A stretch of DNA of 64,000 bases, taken from the NCBI RefSeq assembly GCF_035917455.1, contig NZ_CP109078.1, positions 5,998,001 through 6,062,000 of the forward strand. The letters run 5' to 3'. Below, one piece after another: positions 9,301-16,932 of the stretch. The notes below the pieces were generated by a model. It saw only the letters and a list, made by a program, of their open reading frames with translations. It made no database searches and had not been told where the DNA came from. Each line of letters starts with the position of its first letter. Within the stretch, counting starts at the first letter, position 1. The stretch is from Micromonospora sp. NBC_01796 (GTDB taxonomy: Bacteria > Actinomycetota > Actinomycetes > Mycobacteriales > Micromonosporaceae). Position numbers and translations under genes: made by a program.

Positions 9301-10199
9301 AGCTGCCGGCGATGCGGACCGACATCTCCGTCCCGGCCGGGCCCGACACGACCGCTCCGGCGATCGCGGTGAAGCCGGAGTCGAAGGGTAGGGACGGGGT
9401 CTACAGCAACGTCTCCTTCAAGCTGTCCGACGCCGGCAAGGTCGATAAGCTCACCCTGAACGGGGTCGAGAAGAACCTCGCCGACAACACCTACTCCGAC
9501 CTCAACGGGGTCAAGCCGGGCACGTTCGGCGGCAAGGCGGGCAGCAACGAGCTGAAGGTGTACGACGTGGCAGGCAACGTCACGACGCTGACCTTCGTAC
9601 TGGATGTCACCGGCCCGACGGTGACGGTGAAGGACGGCGCGACCGAGACGGTCGGCACGCCTGCGGCCGGGGAAGAGGTGGCGTCGTTCAAGTTGTCCGA
9701 CGAGTACAAGGTTGACAAGCTCACCCTGAACGGGGTCGAGAAGGACCTTGCCGACAACACGTACTCCGATCTCAACGGGGTGAAGCCCGGTGTGTTCGGG
9801 GCGGTGCTCGGGGCGAACGAGCTGAAGGCGTACGACGTGGCGGGCAACGTCACGACCGTGACCTTCACGCTGGTCGCGCCGAAGCCGGCGGTTCCGGCCT
9901 GGGACGCGAAGAAGGCGTACAACAACGGCGACCAGGTGTCCTACAACGGGGCGATCTACATCGCCCAGTGGTGGACGCAGAACGAGAAGCCCGGTAGCAC
10001 CGCGACTGGCTCGTGGAGCGAGCAGGGCGCCCTCGTCCCCTCGGCCGGCGCCGGCGTCCGGTCCTGGACCGCATCCTGGGTCTACACCGGCGGCGAGACG
10101 GTCGCGTACAACGGCCACACCTGGAAGGCCAAGTGGTGGTCCCGGAACCAGCAGCCGGGCGATCCCAACGGTCCGTGGCAGGACCTCGGTACCTACTGA
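6366..10199 (+). CDS. secreted PL11 rhamnogalacturonan endolyase with CBM5/12 modules
   Basis: Predicted extracellular pectin-degrading lyase that cleaves the rhamnogalacturonan I backbone by beta-elimination. The GTG at 6366 is chosen because GGAG lies 8 nt upstream and the next residues form a signal peptide (VRKTLRRLVPLPLVLAVSLP). The PL11 beta-propeller fills about residues 40-990, with several calcium-binding loops of the DGDG type (for example DFDGDGEYE and DLDGDGRDE). Two near-identical Ig-like repeats follow (about 990-1168, both containing VDKLTLNGVEK), then two short carbohydrate-binding modules of the CBM5/12 type rich in Trp (about 1177-1225 and 1232-1277). With the fucosidase it suggests plant cell-wall degradation. 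It is monocistronic, with an operator before it and a terminator after it. Confidence 0.92.
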   Translation: MRKTLRRLVPLPLVLAVSLPMFGITPPAASAAPASGSRQMEYLTRGLVAAQTADGIFLSWRFLGNEPDGISWNLYRKDGNADFVKITTIAPRDVQPESDYDTNPGIVKEDVTPSNYTDPDGVLTSIYEVAPVIGGVEGARQGMSVPMLSALAGQAGQANRGAASYIPLKPAPAPVPLAHFTYRNQRFGPGTNMNAANMVIPGTANQNWYVVDMDLLRGFRVAYDDQATVTQEQLDGWVAKLNEHNTTPNALGVATYTTARPLTNSLVNGKITEALYKELEAEFVKYVENLDAGTSLPYAKTSTGAVYTSQSSTYSTHDMTVGDFDGDGEYEIVVKWRSTQQDPMYSEPIFGGSNTTTAPEYVDVYKLDGTLLFRVDMGYNVRAGNDHETTLFAEDFDGDGKSELMLKTALGTRVGNWDEASQSVVYPDSGVVGGQDGLNATTDKFKEYFTTGNTGALDTYWSLLNSFAISYRVPVAGGGNDGPNDPALKRWIKTYHVGPIGPAKDDQEFFSAFKWDAGAAKGVLVDSAAYPFRYEGSVDGDNWAMTPATQRGNFSYLAFPGPGAGSGPADYKSQMMAPSEAYWLEHPWKAAVWGDAQGNRANRYVGVVAALDGKHNYAVSQRGYYARTTMAAFTIVDGKVRLQASFDSADPQYWSLGGSAYDYQNRGNHQTQSGDLDGDGRDEIVMKAMVLDLNADGTKILPEVINGDTMPTIEGQNSVPPVANTFEFATDAVRNNPLNVWAPLRHGDRSALLPVDKDNEFRMWSGSEENLLDDIRTGHQLGWMPGPEAHDPLKGQRRNDQGQIVHENSMVFGVYAGTDAEGAVAGNFSNRWPGAQGFSQNGARSMVTGELLNGSSNVSSGQYAIWFGGGLTAMAASNATISTVNDLTFATSSYLATGLTSTGNKSTPTLKADLMGDWREELVLRASDNRLAIVTTLSPTAYGIRTLMHDPMYRMGVANKNTGYDQFGFASFYLGDEAKLPAMRTDISVPAGPDTTAPAIAVKPESKGRDGVYSNVSFKLSDAGKVDKLTLNGVEKNLADNTYSDLNGVKPGTFGGKAGSNELKVYDVAGNVTTLTFVLDVTGPTVTVKDGATETVGTPAAGEEVASFKLSDEYKVDKLTLNGVEKDLADNTYSDLNGVKPGVFGAVLGANELKAYDVAGNVTTVTFTLVAPKPAVPAWDAKKAYNNGDQVSYNGAIYIAQWWTQNEKPGSTATGSWSEQGALVPSAGAGVRSWTASWVYTGGETVAYNGHTWKAKWWSRNQQPGDPNGPWQDLGTY

Positions 10200-10212
10200 C
10201 AGGTGACGCCAG

Positions 10213-10244
10213 GGGAGGGTCGGTCCGCAAGGGCCGGCCCTCCC
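10213..10244 (+). terminator. hairpin terminator of the PL11 gene
   Basis: A 14-bp stem (two G-U pairs) closed by a GCAA tetraloop lies 13 nt after the lyase stop codon. Confidence 0.8.
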
Positions 10245-10328
10245 TGCACGTGATCCGAGATCAGACGATCCGACACCGGCAGGGCCGGAGATGTCATGCC
10301 GAGCAGCCGGCGAGCGACGCTCGATCCT

Positions 10329-10829
10329 TCACCCTGCGCCGCGTTCGGCGAGTTGCTTGAAGGTGAGTAGCTGCCGTCGAGCCATGACCAGGTCCCCGAC
10401 GGACAACCCGAGCGCGACCACCCGGTTCGTCCGCATCACGACCTTGAGCAGCAGACGCGTGGTGTTGTGCTCGTCGGGCACCAGGACGTACGACATGCAG
10501 GCGTTCATGATCCTTCCCGTCAGCTGTGTTCCGGGCTCGACCGAGAGGATCCTGCCCCGCTCGCGCCCACCGACGCTGGAGAACGCTTCTCCCACCCGAG
10601 GCTCGGGGAGGCCGACCAGATGCCGAGGTGAGCGGCGGCCGAGATTGTCGATCCAGTCATAGGAGTACGGCGCCAGCCGTATCTGGGTGACCCAGGGCCA
10701 CACCGCCGGGGCGGGTGCATTCACCCGTACCCCTCGCCATGCCTGCAGTACGGGTGAGACGACGAAGTCGTCGCACGGATAGGCGCGCAAAATCTCGCTC
10801 TCGGTGACGCCCCACCGGTCACCGAGCAT
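10329..10829 (-). CDS. SRPBCC-like conserved protein
   Basis: A 166-aa cytosolic protein. The pattern of an early proline-rich entry (VRVNAPAPAVWPWVTQI), a central acidic and aromatic strand region and a long C-terminal helix (VVALGLSVGDLVMARRQLLTFKQLAE) fits the START/SRPBCC ligand-binding fold, without a recognisable subfamily. The ORF overlaps the upstream methyltransferase gene by 11 nt, so translation is coupled, and both follow a TetR gene on the same strand. No catalytic assignment is possible; a small-molecule binding role is an inference from the fold. Confidence 0.65.
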   Translation of the reverse strand: MLGDRWGVTESEILRAYPCDDFVVSPVLQAWRGVRVNAPAPAVWPWVTQIRLAPYSYDWIDNLGRRSPRHLVGLPEPRVGEAFSSVGGRERGRILSVEPGTQLTGRIMNACMSYVLVPDEHNTTRLLLKVVMRTNRVVALGLSVGDLVMARRQLLTFKQLAERGAG

Positions 10830-11565
10830 GTGTCCGCCGTCCAGCCCGACCCAGCACCAGCGTGGTACGCAGGTCGAGTACGACGATGCCGCCGAAGTCG
10901 TCGACCAGCTTGCCGAGGGCGGTCAGTCCCCGCTGCTGCTGCTCCGGCGACCGGGACAGGTACGGCCCGAAAGTACGCAGCAGCCCGAGATAGCGTTCCT
11001 TGTCGAGTGGCAGATCGCGCCGGTAGACCTCCTTGCGGACGTTGACGAACCGCCCGTGGTCGACGACGTCCTGGTGGACCCAGTCCGCGGGCCGCTCCCG
11101 TACGGTGGGGTCGATCCGGTGCAGCGCGGATTGGATCGCCGCCCCTTGGTCGGGATCGGCGTAGTCGTAGCGATTCCCGAAGATTGCCAGTGTGCCGCCC
11201 GGTGCGAGTGCTCTGCGCGCGTGCGCGTTGCGGGTGGCCGGGGCCAGCCAGTGCCAAGCCATGGCGCAGGCCAGCAAGCCAACCCCACCGGCGGGTGGCA
11301 TCCACCGTTCGAAGGTGCTGGCGTGGATGCGAACGTCGGGAAATCGCGCCGCCAGCAACGCCGCCATTCGGGGATCGGGCTCGATGCAGGTCATGGGAGC
11401 GCCGATACGAGCGAGCACTTCGGTTCCCTTGCCGGTTCCGGCGCCGATCTCGACCACGGACGCTGGCCTGCCGCCGTGGTAGGCGACGATCTCGTCGGCG
11501 ATCTCGGGCGGATAGCCCGGCCGGACGGTCTGGTACAGATCGGCTACCGATCCGAAGACGTCCAT
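10819..11565 (-). CDS. class I SAM-dependent methyltransferase
   Basis: Predicted cytosolic methyltransferase. The SAM-binding motif I is VVEIGAGTGKGTEVLARIG (about residues 37-55), followed by the acidic ribose contact CIEPDP and a motif II-like strand GGTLAIFGN. The N-terminus FGSVADLYQTVRPGYPPEI is typical of the methyltransferase type 11 group acting on small molecules. It is the middle gene of a TetR-methyltransferase-SRPBCC operon, so it may modify the ligand sensed by the TetR protein. The substrate is unknown. Confidence 0.8.
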   Translation of the reverse strand: MDVFGSVADLYQTVRPGYPPEIADEIVAYHGGRPASVVEIGAGTGKGTEVLARIGAPMTCIEPDPRMAALLAARFPDVRIHASTFERWMPPAGGVGLLACAMAWHWLAPATRNAHARRALAPGGTLAIFGNRYDYADPDQGAAIQSALHRIDPTVRERPADWVHQDVVDHGRFVNVRKEVYRRDLPLDKERYLGLLRTFGPYLSRSPEQQQRGLTALGKLVDDFGGIVVLDLRTTLVLGRAGRRTHAR

Positions 11566-11607
11566 TGCCCTACTCCTCTCGACACACGACGGGCAGCAGG
11601 AGCGGGT

Positions 11608-12156
11608 TCACGATGTCGCCTCCGCTGCCCGCAGGGAGTCGATCGCGGCCTGGCTGCCCGCGCTCAGATCCATGCCCAACGCCTGCAGCATGACCACCAA
11701 CGCGCCGAGCGCGAGCGTGCCCCGCAACTCCTGCGGTCCCGCCTTGGACAAGTGCTCGGCCTCGTAGAGAACCCCGGCGATCACCGCCCGGCAGCGCGTG
11801 GCAACCGCCTCGTCGGAGCGGGCCGCCGCGCAGGCCTGCAACCAGAGGCCGGTGACGACGCCGTCGGCGATCAGCGCCCGGAAGTCGGCGCGCATCGCCG
11901 GCAGCGGGTTCTCCGGATTCTCGGCCGCCGCCTGCCGGAACACCTGCCGGACACGGGTCTCCAACTCATCGAGGCAGGCCAGGAACAGGTCGCGTTTGCT
12001 GCCGAACAGCCGGAAAACGTATGGCTGTGACACACCCATCCGGTCGGCCACCTTCTGCACCGACGCCGTCGTCAGTCCGTGGTCCGCGAACACCCGCATG
12101 CCGATGTCGACCGCGTCCGCGCGTCGCCGGGGTGCCGTACTGCGCTGCGTTTCCAT
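11608..12156 (-). CDS. TetR-family transcriptional regulator
   Basis: Predicted repressor, 182 aa. The N-terminal helix-turn-helix (FADHGLTTASVQKVADRMGV, then SQPYVFRLFGSKRDLF, about residues 23-60) is typical of the family. The C-terminal ligand domain is all-helical and not assignable. It is the first gene of the operon with the methyltransferase and SRPBCC genes. A near-palindrome 16 bp upstream of its ATG is the likely autoregulatory operator. Confidence 0.88.
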   Translation of the reverse strand: METQRSTAPRRRADAVDIGMRVFADHGLTTASVQKVADRMGVSQPYVFRLFGSKRDLFLACLDELETRVRQVFRQAAAENPENPLPAMRADFRALIADGVVTGLWLQACAAARSDEAVATRCRAVIAGVLYEAEHLSKAGPQELRGTLALGALVVMLQALGMDLSAGSQAAIDSLRAAEATS

Positions 12157-12171
12157 GCTCGCAGCGTTACA

Positions 12172-12189
12172 TTAGTAACCACTTACAAA
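12172..12189. promoter_or_regulatory. candidate TetR operator
   Basis: TTAGTAA-N4-TTACAAA is an 18-bp inverted repeat with 6 of 7 arm positions paired. It is directly upstream of the TetR start codon and AT-rich against a GC-rich background. Confidence 0.55.
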
Positions 12190-12370
12190 CAAGACCCGGC
12201 GCTGCGGCATCCCCTGTCGGCCAGAGCGACGACCGGTTCGCGATCCGGCGGGCAGCCCGACCGCGTCCGAATTTTCGCCAGTCAATGACCGGCCGGTAAC
12301 ATGCCCCGGGCAGAGACCTGAGCGAGAATGGCCCAGCCCGGACTCTGATCAACCCTGGAAGGACCATCCC

Positions 12371-13402
12371 TTGGCCGGTGGACTCGTAGCCCTGCTGGAT
12401 GACGTGGCGGCGCTGGCTCGCGCCGCTGCCGCGTCGGTCGATGACATCGGGGTGGCTGCCGCCAAGGCCGGCGCCAAGGCCACAGGCGTCGTCGTGGACG
12501 ACGCCGCCGTGACCCCGCAGTACGTGCGCAACCTGGCCGCCGAGCGCGAGTTGCCGATCATCAAGCGCATTGCCGTGGGGTCGCTGCGCAACAAGTTCCT
12601 CATCATCCTGCCGGCGGTGCTGCTGCTCAGCCAGTTCGTGCCCTGGCTGCTCACCCCGATCCTGATGCTCGGCGGCGCCTACCTTTGTTACGAAGGCGCG
12701 GAGAAGGTGTGGGCCAAGATCGCCCATCACGATGCCCACGGCGCGGGCGAGGAGACGGCGCAGGACGAGACGACGCTGGTGTCCGGGGCGGTACGCACCG
12801 ACCTGATCCTCTCGGCCGAGATCATGGTCATCTCCCTCAACGAGGTGATCGAAGAGCCGTTCTGGTCCCGCCTGGCGATCCTCGCCGTCGTCGCCCTTCT
12901 CATCACCGTCCTGGTGTACGGCGTTGTGGCCCTGATCGTGAAGATGGACGATGTCGGGCTGCGCCTGTCGCAGCTTTCCGGCGTCGTCGCCAGCTTCGGC
13001 CGCGGTCTGGTGAAGGCGATGCCGCTGGTTCTCACCGTGCTGACGGTGGTCGGCACCGCCGCGATGCTCTGGGTGGGCGGACACATCCTGCTGGTCGGCG
13101 CGGACGAGCTGGGCCTGCACCTTCTGTACGACGCCGTACACCACGCGGAGGAAGCCGCCGGCGACGCCACGGGTGTTCTCGGCGGGCTCGTCGGCTGGCT
13201 CGTCAACACGGTGGCCAGTGCCATCCTCGGGCTGATCGTCGGCGCGCTGGTCGTGGTGGTCATGACCTTCACGTTCCACCGTCGCAAGGCCAAGGCTGTC
13301 GCGGCGGCGGACACGACTTCCACCGACGGCACCAGCCCCGCGACGCCGCCCGATGCAGCTCAGCGTCGCGACGCTTCCGCGGACGGGGCGCCTCGCACCT
13401 GA
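12371..13402 (+). CDS. DUF808 (YedI-like) integral membrane protein
   Basis: Membrane protein of the DUF808/YedI family, 343 aa, function not established. The start is the TTG at 12371 (AGGLVALLDDVAALARAAAA) with GGAAGG 8 nt upstream. After a cytosolic N-terminal segment with the family phrase KATGVVVDDAAVTPQYV, about six hydrophobic segments follow (for example LIILPAVLLLSQFVPWLL and LAILAVVALLITVLVYGVV). The C-terminus is charged and disordered. It is single-gene, ending at a hairpin shared with the convergent hydrolase gene. Confidence 0.85.
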   Translation: MAGGLVALLDDVAALARAAAASVDDIGVAAAKAGAKATGVVVDDAAVTPQYVRNLAAERELPIIKRIAVGSLRNKFLIILPAVLLLSQFVPWLLTPILMLGGAYLCYEGAEKVWAKIAHHDAHGAGEETAQDETTLVSGAVRTDLILSAEIMVISLNEVIEEPFWSRLAILAVVALLITVLVYGVVALIVKMDDVGLRLSQLSGVVASFGRGLVKAMPLVLTVLTVVGTAAMLWVGGHILLVGADELGLHLLYDAVHHAEEAAGDATGVLGGLVGWLVNTVASAILGLIVGALVVVVMTFTFHRRKAKAVAAADTTSTDGTSPATPPDAAQRRDASADGAPRT

Positions 13403-13470
13403 CCTCAGGACATCGATTCGACCGGCAACGGCGTAGCCGGATCAGATTTTGATCCAGCCGGCCGGGCGTG

Positions 13471-13517
13471 GGACCTCCGGGGCGATGCGGGATGTTCCGT
13501 ATCCCACCCGGAGGTCC
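13471..13517. terminator. hairpin between convergent genes
   Basis: GGACCTCCGG (13471-13480) pairs perfectly with CCGGAGGTCC (13508-13517), with a smaller stem GGGAT/ATCCC inside. It lies between the DUF808 gene and the convergent hydrolase gene and can serve both strands. Confidence 0.7.
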
Positions 13518-13612
13518 TCACCCGGTCAGCACGCGTGAGCGGGTCCGGCGCGCTCGCGGCGTGCGGTCCACCCGTGGTGCCGTCCGAGCAGCGTGTCGCG
13601 CCGCCCGAAGAC

Positions 13613-14338
13613 TCAGGCGATCGTGGCCGCCGCGGCCACGATCGCGTCGAGGGTCACCTTCGGATGAGAGATCATCGAGACGTGGGAGCCGGCGACCTCG
13701 GTGATCGTGGCCCCCGCGCGTTCGGCCATCCGGCGTTGCGTGTCCGGCGGGATGACCCGGTCCTCGGTGCCGACGACGACCCAGCTCGGCAGCGTCCGCC
13801 AGGCGGGCGCGCCGGACGAGGCCGCGTTCGCGGACAGCGTGATCGGCCGCTGGCCTTCGGCGATCAGCCAACGGTCGGCTTCCGGCAGGTCCTGTGCGAA
13901 GGAGTGGTGCACCGTTTCGGGCTTCAGGAAGGCCTCGGCGTCGCCCTGCGGCGCGCCCGGGTATCCGGCCACGTCGAACACGGTGGACGGGTCGGGAACG
14001 GCGAGAGCCGACCCGGATCCGCCGAGGATCTGGAAGACGCTCTCCCCCTCGTCGGGAATGAACGCGTCGACGTAGACCAGGGCCCGGACGTCGCCGCCGC
14101 CGGTCGCGGCGTTGGTGATGACGAATCCACCGTACGAGTGGCCGACGAGCACAACCGGCCCGCTCGTACGCTGAGCGAGGAACGACGAGATGTACGCGGC
14201 GTCATAGGGGAGCCCGCGTAGCGGGTTCGGCGGAGTGAGAACGGCGAAGTCCAGTCCCCGCAGGGCCGATGCGACGGCGTTCCAGCTCGAGGCGTCCGCC
14301 CAGGCACCGTGGACGAGGACAATGGTCGGTTGGGGCAT
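13613..14338 (-). CDS. alpha/beta-fold hydrolase (EstC-like)
   Basis: Predicted cytosolic serine hydrolase, 241 aa. The nucleophile elbow GHSYGG is at residues 66-71 (Ser68). The oxyanion loop VLVHGAWADASSWN is near the start, and a late GSHVSM supplies the catalytic His. It is a paralogue of the exported hydrolase at 16114, with the same block order (VLVHGA, NPLRG, HSYGG, ALVYV). An operator half-site about 70 bp upstream is shared with that gene, suggesting joint control. It follows the MFS gene on the same strand but after a 109-bp gap. The ester or amide substrate is unknown. Confidence 0.85.
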   Translation of the reverse strand: MPQPTIVLVHGAWADASSWNAVASALRGLDFAVLTPPNPLRGLPYDAAYISSFLAQRTSGPVVLVGHSYGGFVITNAATGGGDVRALVYVDAFIPDEGESVFQILGGSGSALAVPDPSTVFDVAGYPGAPQGDAEAFLKPETVHHSFAQDLPEADRWLIAEGQRPITLSANAASSGAPAWRTLPSWVVVGTEDRVIPPDTQRRMAERAGATITEVAGSHVSMISHPKVTLDAIVAAAATIA

Positions 14339-14407
14339 GTCTTTTCCTATCTGTTGCTTCGGTTCGGTGATTTGTCGAGGTAGTCGTTGGTCAGCGTATG
14401 GCCGCTT

Positions 14408-14425
14408 GCTTGACGAGTACTGAAC
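14408..14425. promoter_or_regulatory. operator half-site shared with the 16.0-kb palindrome
   Basis: GCTTGACGAGTACTGAAC matches both arms of the large inverted repeat at 16021-16061 (14 of 18 positions with the left arm). It lies 70 bp upstream of the hydrolase start codon. Confidence 0.5.
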
Positions 14426-14447
14426 AAAGCGGCATTCGGCAGGTCGC

Positions 14448-15689
14448 TCAGGCGTGGACCGGCACGGGCGCCGTTCTCAACCGGGCGACGGTCGCGGCGT
14501 ACAGGAGTAGACCGGCGGTGGTCAGGACGAAACCGGCCCAGACGGTGGACAGGGTTCCCCAGCCCGCGTCGAGAGTGATCGCGCCCCCGATCGCACCGAG
14601 AGAGTTCGCCAGGTTGAGAGCGGCCAGGTTGAGCGCACCCATCAGGGTCGGGGCGTCCGGCGCGAGACCCGTCAGCCGGACCTGGATGGTCGGGATGGCG
14701 AACATCATGGTCGCGCCGACGCCGAACAGGCAGGGCAGGAGGATCGCCAGGTTGCCGCCGGCCACGCCGATCAGCACCAGGAGCGCGAGAACACCGCCGT
14801 AACCCCAGATCAGGCCCCGGTGCTCGTACCGGTCGGCGACACGTCCACCGACGTAGTTGCCCGCTGCCATGCCGAGGCCGAAGACCGCGAGCGCGATCGG
14901 GATGAGAGCGGCGTCGCGGCGGGCGGCGTCGGTGACGAACGGGCCGATGAACGTGTAGACCGCGAAGATGCTCGAGATGCCCAGCGCCGCGACGGTGACC
15001 ATCAGCCAGACGTTGAGCCGCTGCAGGGCACCCAGCTCGCTCGCGATCGAGGTGCCGCGCAGGTCGTCCGTGCGCGGGAGCCACGCCACCAGGGCGGCGC
15101 CGGCGAGCAGACCCACCACGACAACAGCCCAGTACATGGCGCGCCAGCCGGCGTTCTGGCCGATGAAGGTGCCCAGCGGTGACCCGAAGATGGTGGCGAC
15201 GGTCAGGCCACCCATCACGGTGGCGAACGCCTTGCCGCCACGCCCCGGGCCGTACACGTAAGCGGCGACGACGGCCCCGGCACCGAAGAACGCACCCTGC
15301 ACACTGCCGGCGATGAACCGGAAGACGACGAGGAGGGTGATGTTCGGCGCCACCGCGGACAGCCCGTTGCCGACCAGGAACAACACGACCAGGCCGAGCA
15401 GCAGGGCGCGCCGGTTGACCCGGGCCGCGAGGAGGGTGATCGCGGGCGAGCCGATCACCACTCCGAAGGCGTACGCGGTGACCGCGTGCGTCGCGACCGG
15501 AATCGACACGTCCAGATCGGCGGAGAAGAGCTGGATGATGCCGTTGCTGCCGAACTCGCCGGTGCCGATCGCGAAGGTGCCCAGCGCCAGCGCGAAAAGT
15601 GTCAGCCGCGGATTGCGGATCGGCGACATGGCGACGGTGTGCCGGCTGGATTCGGCGGCGCATTGACCTTCGTAGGCGTGGCGATGCAT
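14448..15689 (-). CDS. MFS efflux transporter (DHA1 type)
   Basis: Predicted proton-driven exporter, 413 aa with about 12 membrane helices. The N-terminal helix carries FAIGTGEFGSNGII and the GLSAVAPNITLLVVFRFIAG stretch typical of the DHA1 drug-efflux group. The start is the ATG at 15689, with AAGGATGG upstream; the open frame extends 86 codons further, but that part is arginine/serine-rich and has no membrane character. It lies between the two paralogous alpha/beta hydrolases and may export a compound they process or are induced by. Confidence 0.85.
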   Translation of the reverse strand: MHRHAYEGQCAAESSRHTVAMSPIRNPRLTLFALALGTFAIGTGEFGSNGIIQLFSADLDVSIPVATHAVTAYAFGVVIGSPAITLLAARVNRRALLLGLVVLFLVGNGLSAVAPNITLLVVFRFIAGSVQGAFFGAGAVVAAYVYGPGRGGKAFATVMGGLTVATIFGSPLGTFIGQNAGWRAMYWAVVVVGLLAGAALVAWLPRTDDLRGTSIASELGALQRLNVWLMVTVAALGISSIFAVYTFIGPFVTDAARRDAALIPIALAVFGLGMAAGNYVGGRVADRYEHRGLIWGYGGVLALLVLIGVAGGNLAILLPCLFGVGATMMFAIPTIQVRLTGLAPDAPTLMGALNLAALNLANSLGAIGGAITLDAGWGTLSTVWAGFVLTTAGLLLYAATVARLRTAPVPVHA

Positions 15690-15795
15690 CGTTCCATCCT
15701 TGGCAGGAGACAGGTCGCAGGGGTGCCACCCCGGGGCGACGGCAGTGGTGGACGAGGGCGGGCGGGAGGGAGGGAGTGCACGGCGGTACCGCCGA

Positions 15796-15999
15796 TCAAT
15801 CCCGCAACCGTCGGTAGACCGCCCAGATGTGGAACGCCAGCCCGACACCCCAGGCGAGGATGGACCACAGCGGCCAGAAGAAATGTTCCGGATCGAAAAT
15901 CCACCACACCACGACCTGGGCCGCGTTCGCCACGACGTAGGAGACAACGTGGGACCACAGTCCCCACATCAGAGCGGTGTCGCTCTTCGTCGAATTCAT
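15796..15999 (-). CDS. small 2TM-domain membrane protein
   Basis: A 67-aa protein with two hydrophobic segments (about residues 15-34 and 41-60) and a short charged C-terminus (YRRLRD). It matches the pattern of the 2TM domain family, often found next to sensor or efflux genes; no function is established. It is transcribed divergently from the exported hydrolase, and a large palindrome lies between them. Confidence 0.7.
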   Translation of the reverse strand: MNSTKSDTALMWGLWSHVVSYVVANAAQVVVWWIFDPEHFFWPLWSILAWGVGLAFHIWAVYRRLRD

Positions 16000-16020
16000 T
16001 TCCGCAGGCTAGGTCGACGT

Positions 16021-16061
16021 ACTTGACGATCATTGAACTGCTCCTTCAGTGTTCGTCAAGT
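16021..16061. promoter_or_regulatory. 17-bp inverted repeat between divergent genes
   Basis: ACTTGACGATCATTGAA (16021-16037) and TTCAGTGTTCGTCAAGT (16045-16061) are inverted copies with 15 of 17 positions matched and a 7-nt spacer. The repeat lies between the 2TM gene and the exported hydrolase and would bind a dimeric regulator. A third copy of the half-site is at 14408-14425. Confidence 0.75.
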
Positions 16062-16113
16062 GCGCGTCCCTACGCTGCCGAAGACTGATACCGGTGTTGA
16101 AGGGACCATTTCG

Positions 16114-16911
16114 ATGAAGACGACCCGCCGTACGCTGCTGGCCGGATCCGCTGCGGCCGCGACCGGCGCACTGCTCGCGGCGCCCGCGGCGCACGCACAT
16201 ACCCGGCCGGGAGGTACGCCCAAGCCGACCGTCGTACTCGTGCACGGTGCGTTCGCCGACGCCTCCGGCTGGAACGGCGTGGCCACCCGGCTCGTCCGCG
16301 ACGGCTACCCGGTCATCGCCCCGGCGAATCCGCTGCGCGGCGTGAGCAGCGACTCCGCCTACCTGGCCAGCATCCTGGCCACCCTCGACGGCCCGCTGGT
16401 GGTCGTCGCGCACTCCTACGGCGGGCTGGTCACCACGAACGCCACGGCCGGCAACACGAACGTCAAGGCCCTGGTGTACGTGGCCGCGTTCGTACCCGAT
16501 CAGGGTGAGTCGCTGCTGGGTCTGCAGACGGCGCACCCGGGCAGCAGGCTGGACGAGGCGGCGCTGGACTTCCGTCCCTACGGTGAGGGCCACGTCGACG
16601 CATACATCAAGAAGGCGGTCTTCCACGACGTGTTCGCCGGCGACGTGCCGAGGGCGACGACCGACCTGATGTGGGCGACGCAGCGGCCGGCCGACGTGAA
16701 CGCACTGGGGGAGCCGTCCGGTGCCCCGGCCTGGAAGACGATCCCTTCCTGGTATCTCGTCGCCCGCAAGGACAACGTCATTCCCGCCGCGGCGCAGCGG
16801 TTCATGGCACAGCGGGCAGGCGCCCGCTCCGTCGAGGTCAACGCCTCGCACGTCGCGATGATCGCGCAGCCCGCCGCGACGGCGGATCTCATCAAGCGCG
16901 CCGCGCGCTGA
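16114..16911 (+). CDS. exported alpha/beta hydrolase
   Basis: Predicted secreted serine hydrolase, 265 aa. The start is the ATG at 16114 behind GAAGGGA. The N-terminus (MKTTRRTLLAGSAAAATGAL, cleavage near AHA at residue 28) carries a twin arginine and a modest hydrophobic core, which fits Tat export. The catalytic core has VLVHGAFADASGWN, the nucleophile elbow AHSYGG (Ser101) and a late ASHVAM histidine. It is a paralogue of the cytosolic hydrolase at 13613. It is followed after 21 nt by the MMPL transporter gene, so they probably form an operon. Confidence 0.87.
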   Translation: MKTTRRTLLAGSAAAATGALLAAPAAHAHTRPGGTPKPTVVLVHGAFADASGWNGVATRLVRDGYPVIAPANPLRGVSSDSAYLASILATLDGPLVVVAHSYGGLVTTNATAGNTNVKALVYVAAFVPDQGESLLGLQTAHPGSRLDEAALDFRPYGEGHVDAYIKKAVFHDVFAGDVPRATTDLMWATQRPADVNALGEPSGAPAWKTIPSWYLVARKDNVIPAAAQRFMAQRAGARSVEVNASHVAMIAQPAATADLIKRAAR

Positions 16912-16932
16912 CGAAGGGGCCGGGGGGCAGCG

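Noticed and set aside
6810-10118. 1102-codon open frame antisense to the PL11 lyase
   Set aside because: It mirrors the codon pattern of the lyase gene, has no family resemblance and no ribosome site; long antisense frames are expected in GC-rich genes.
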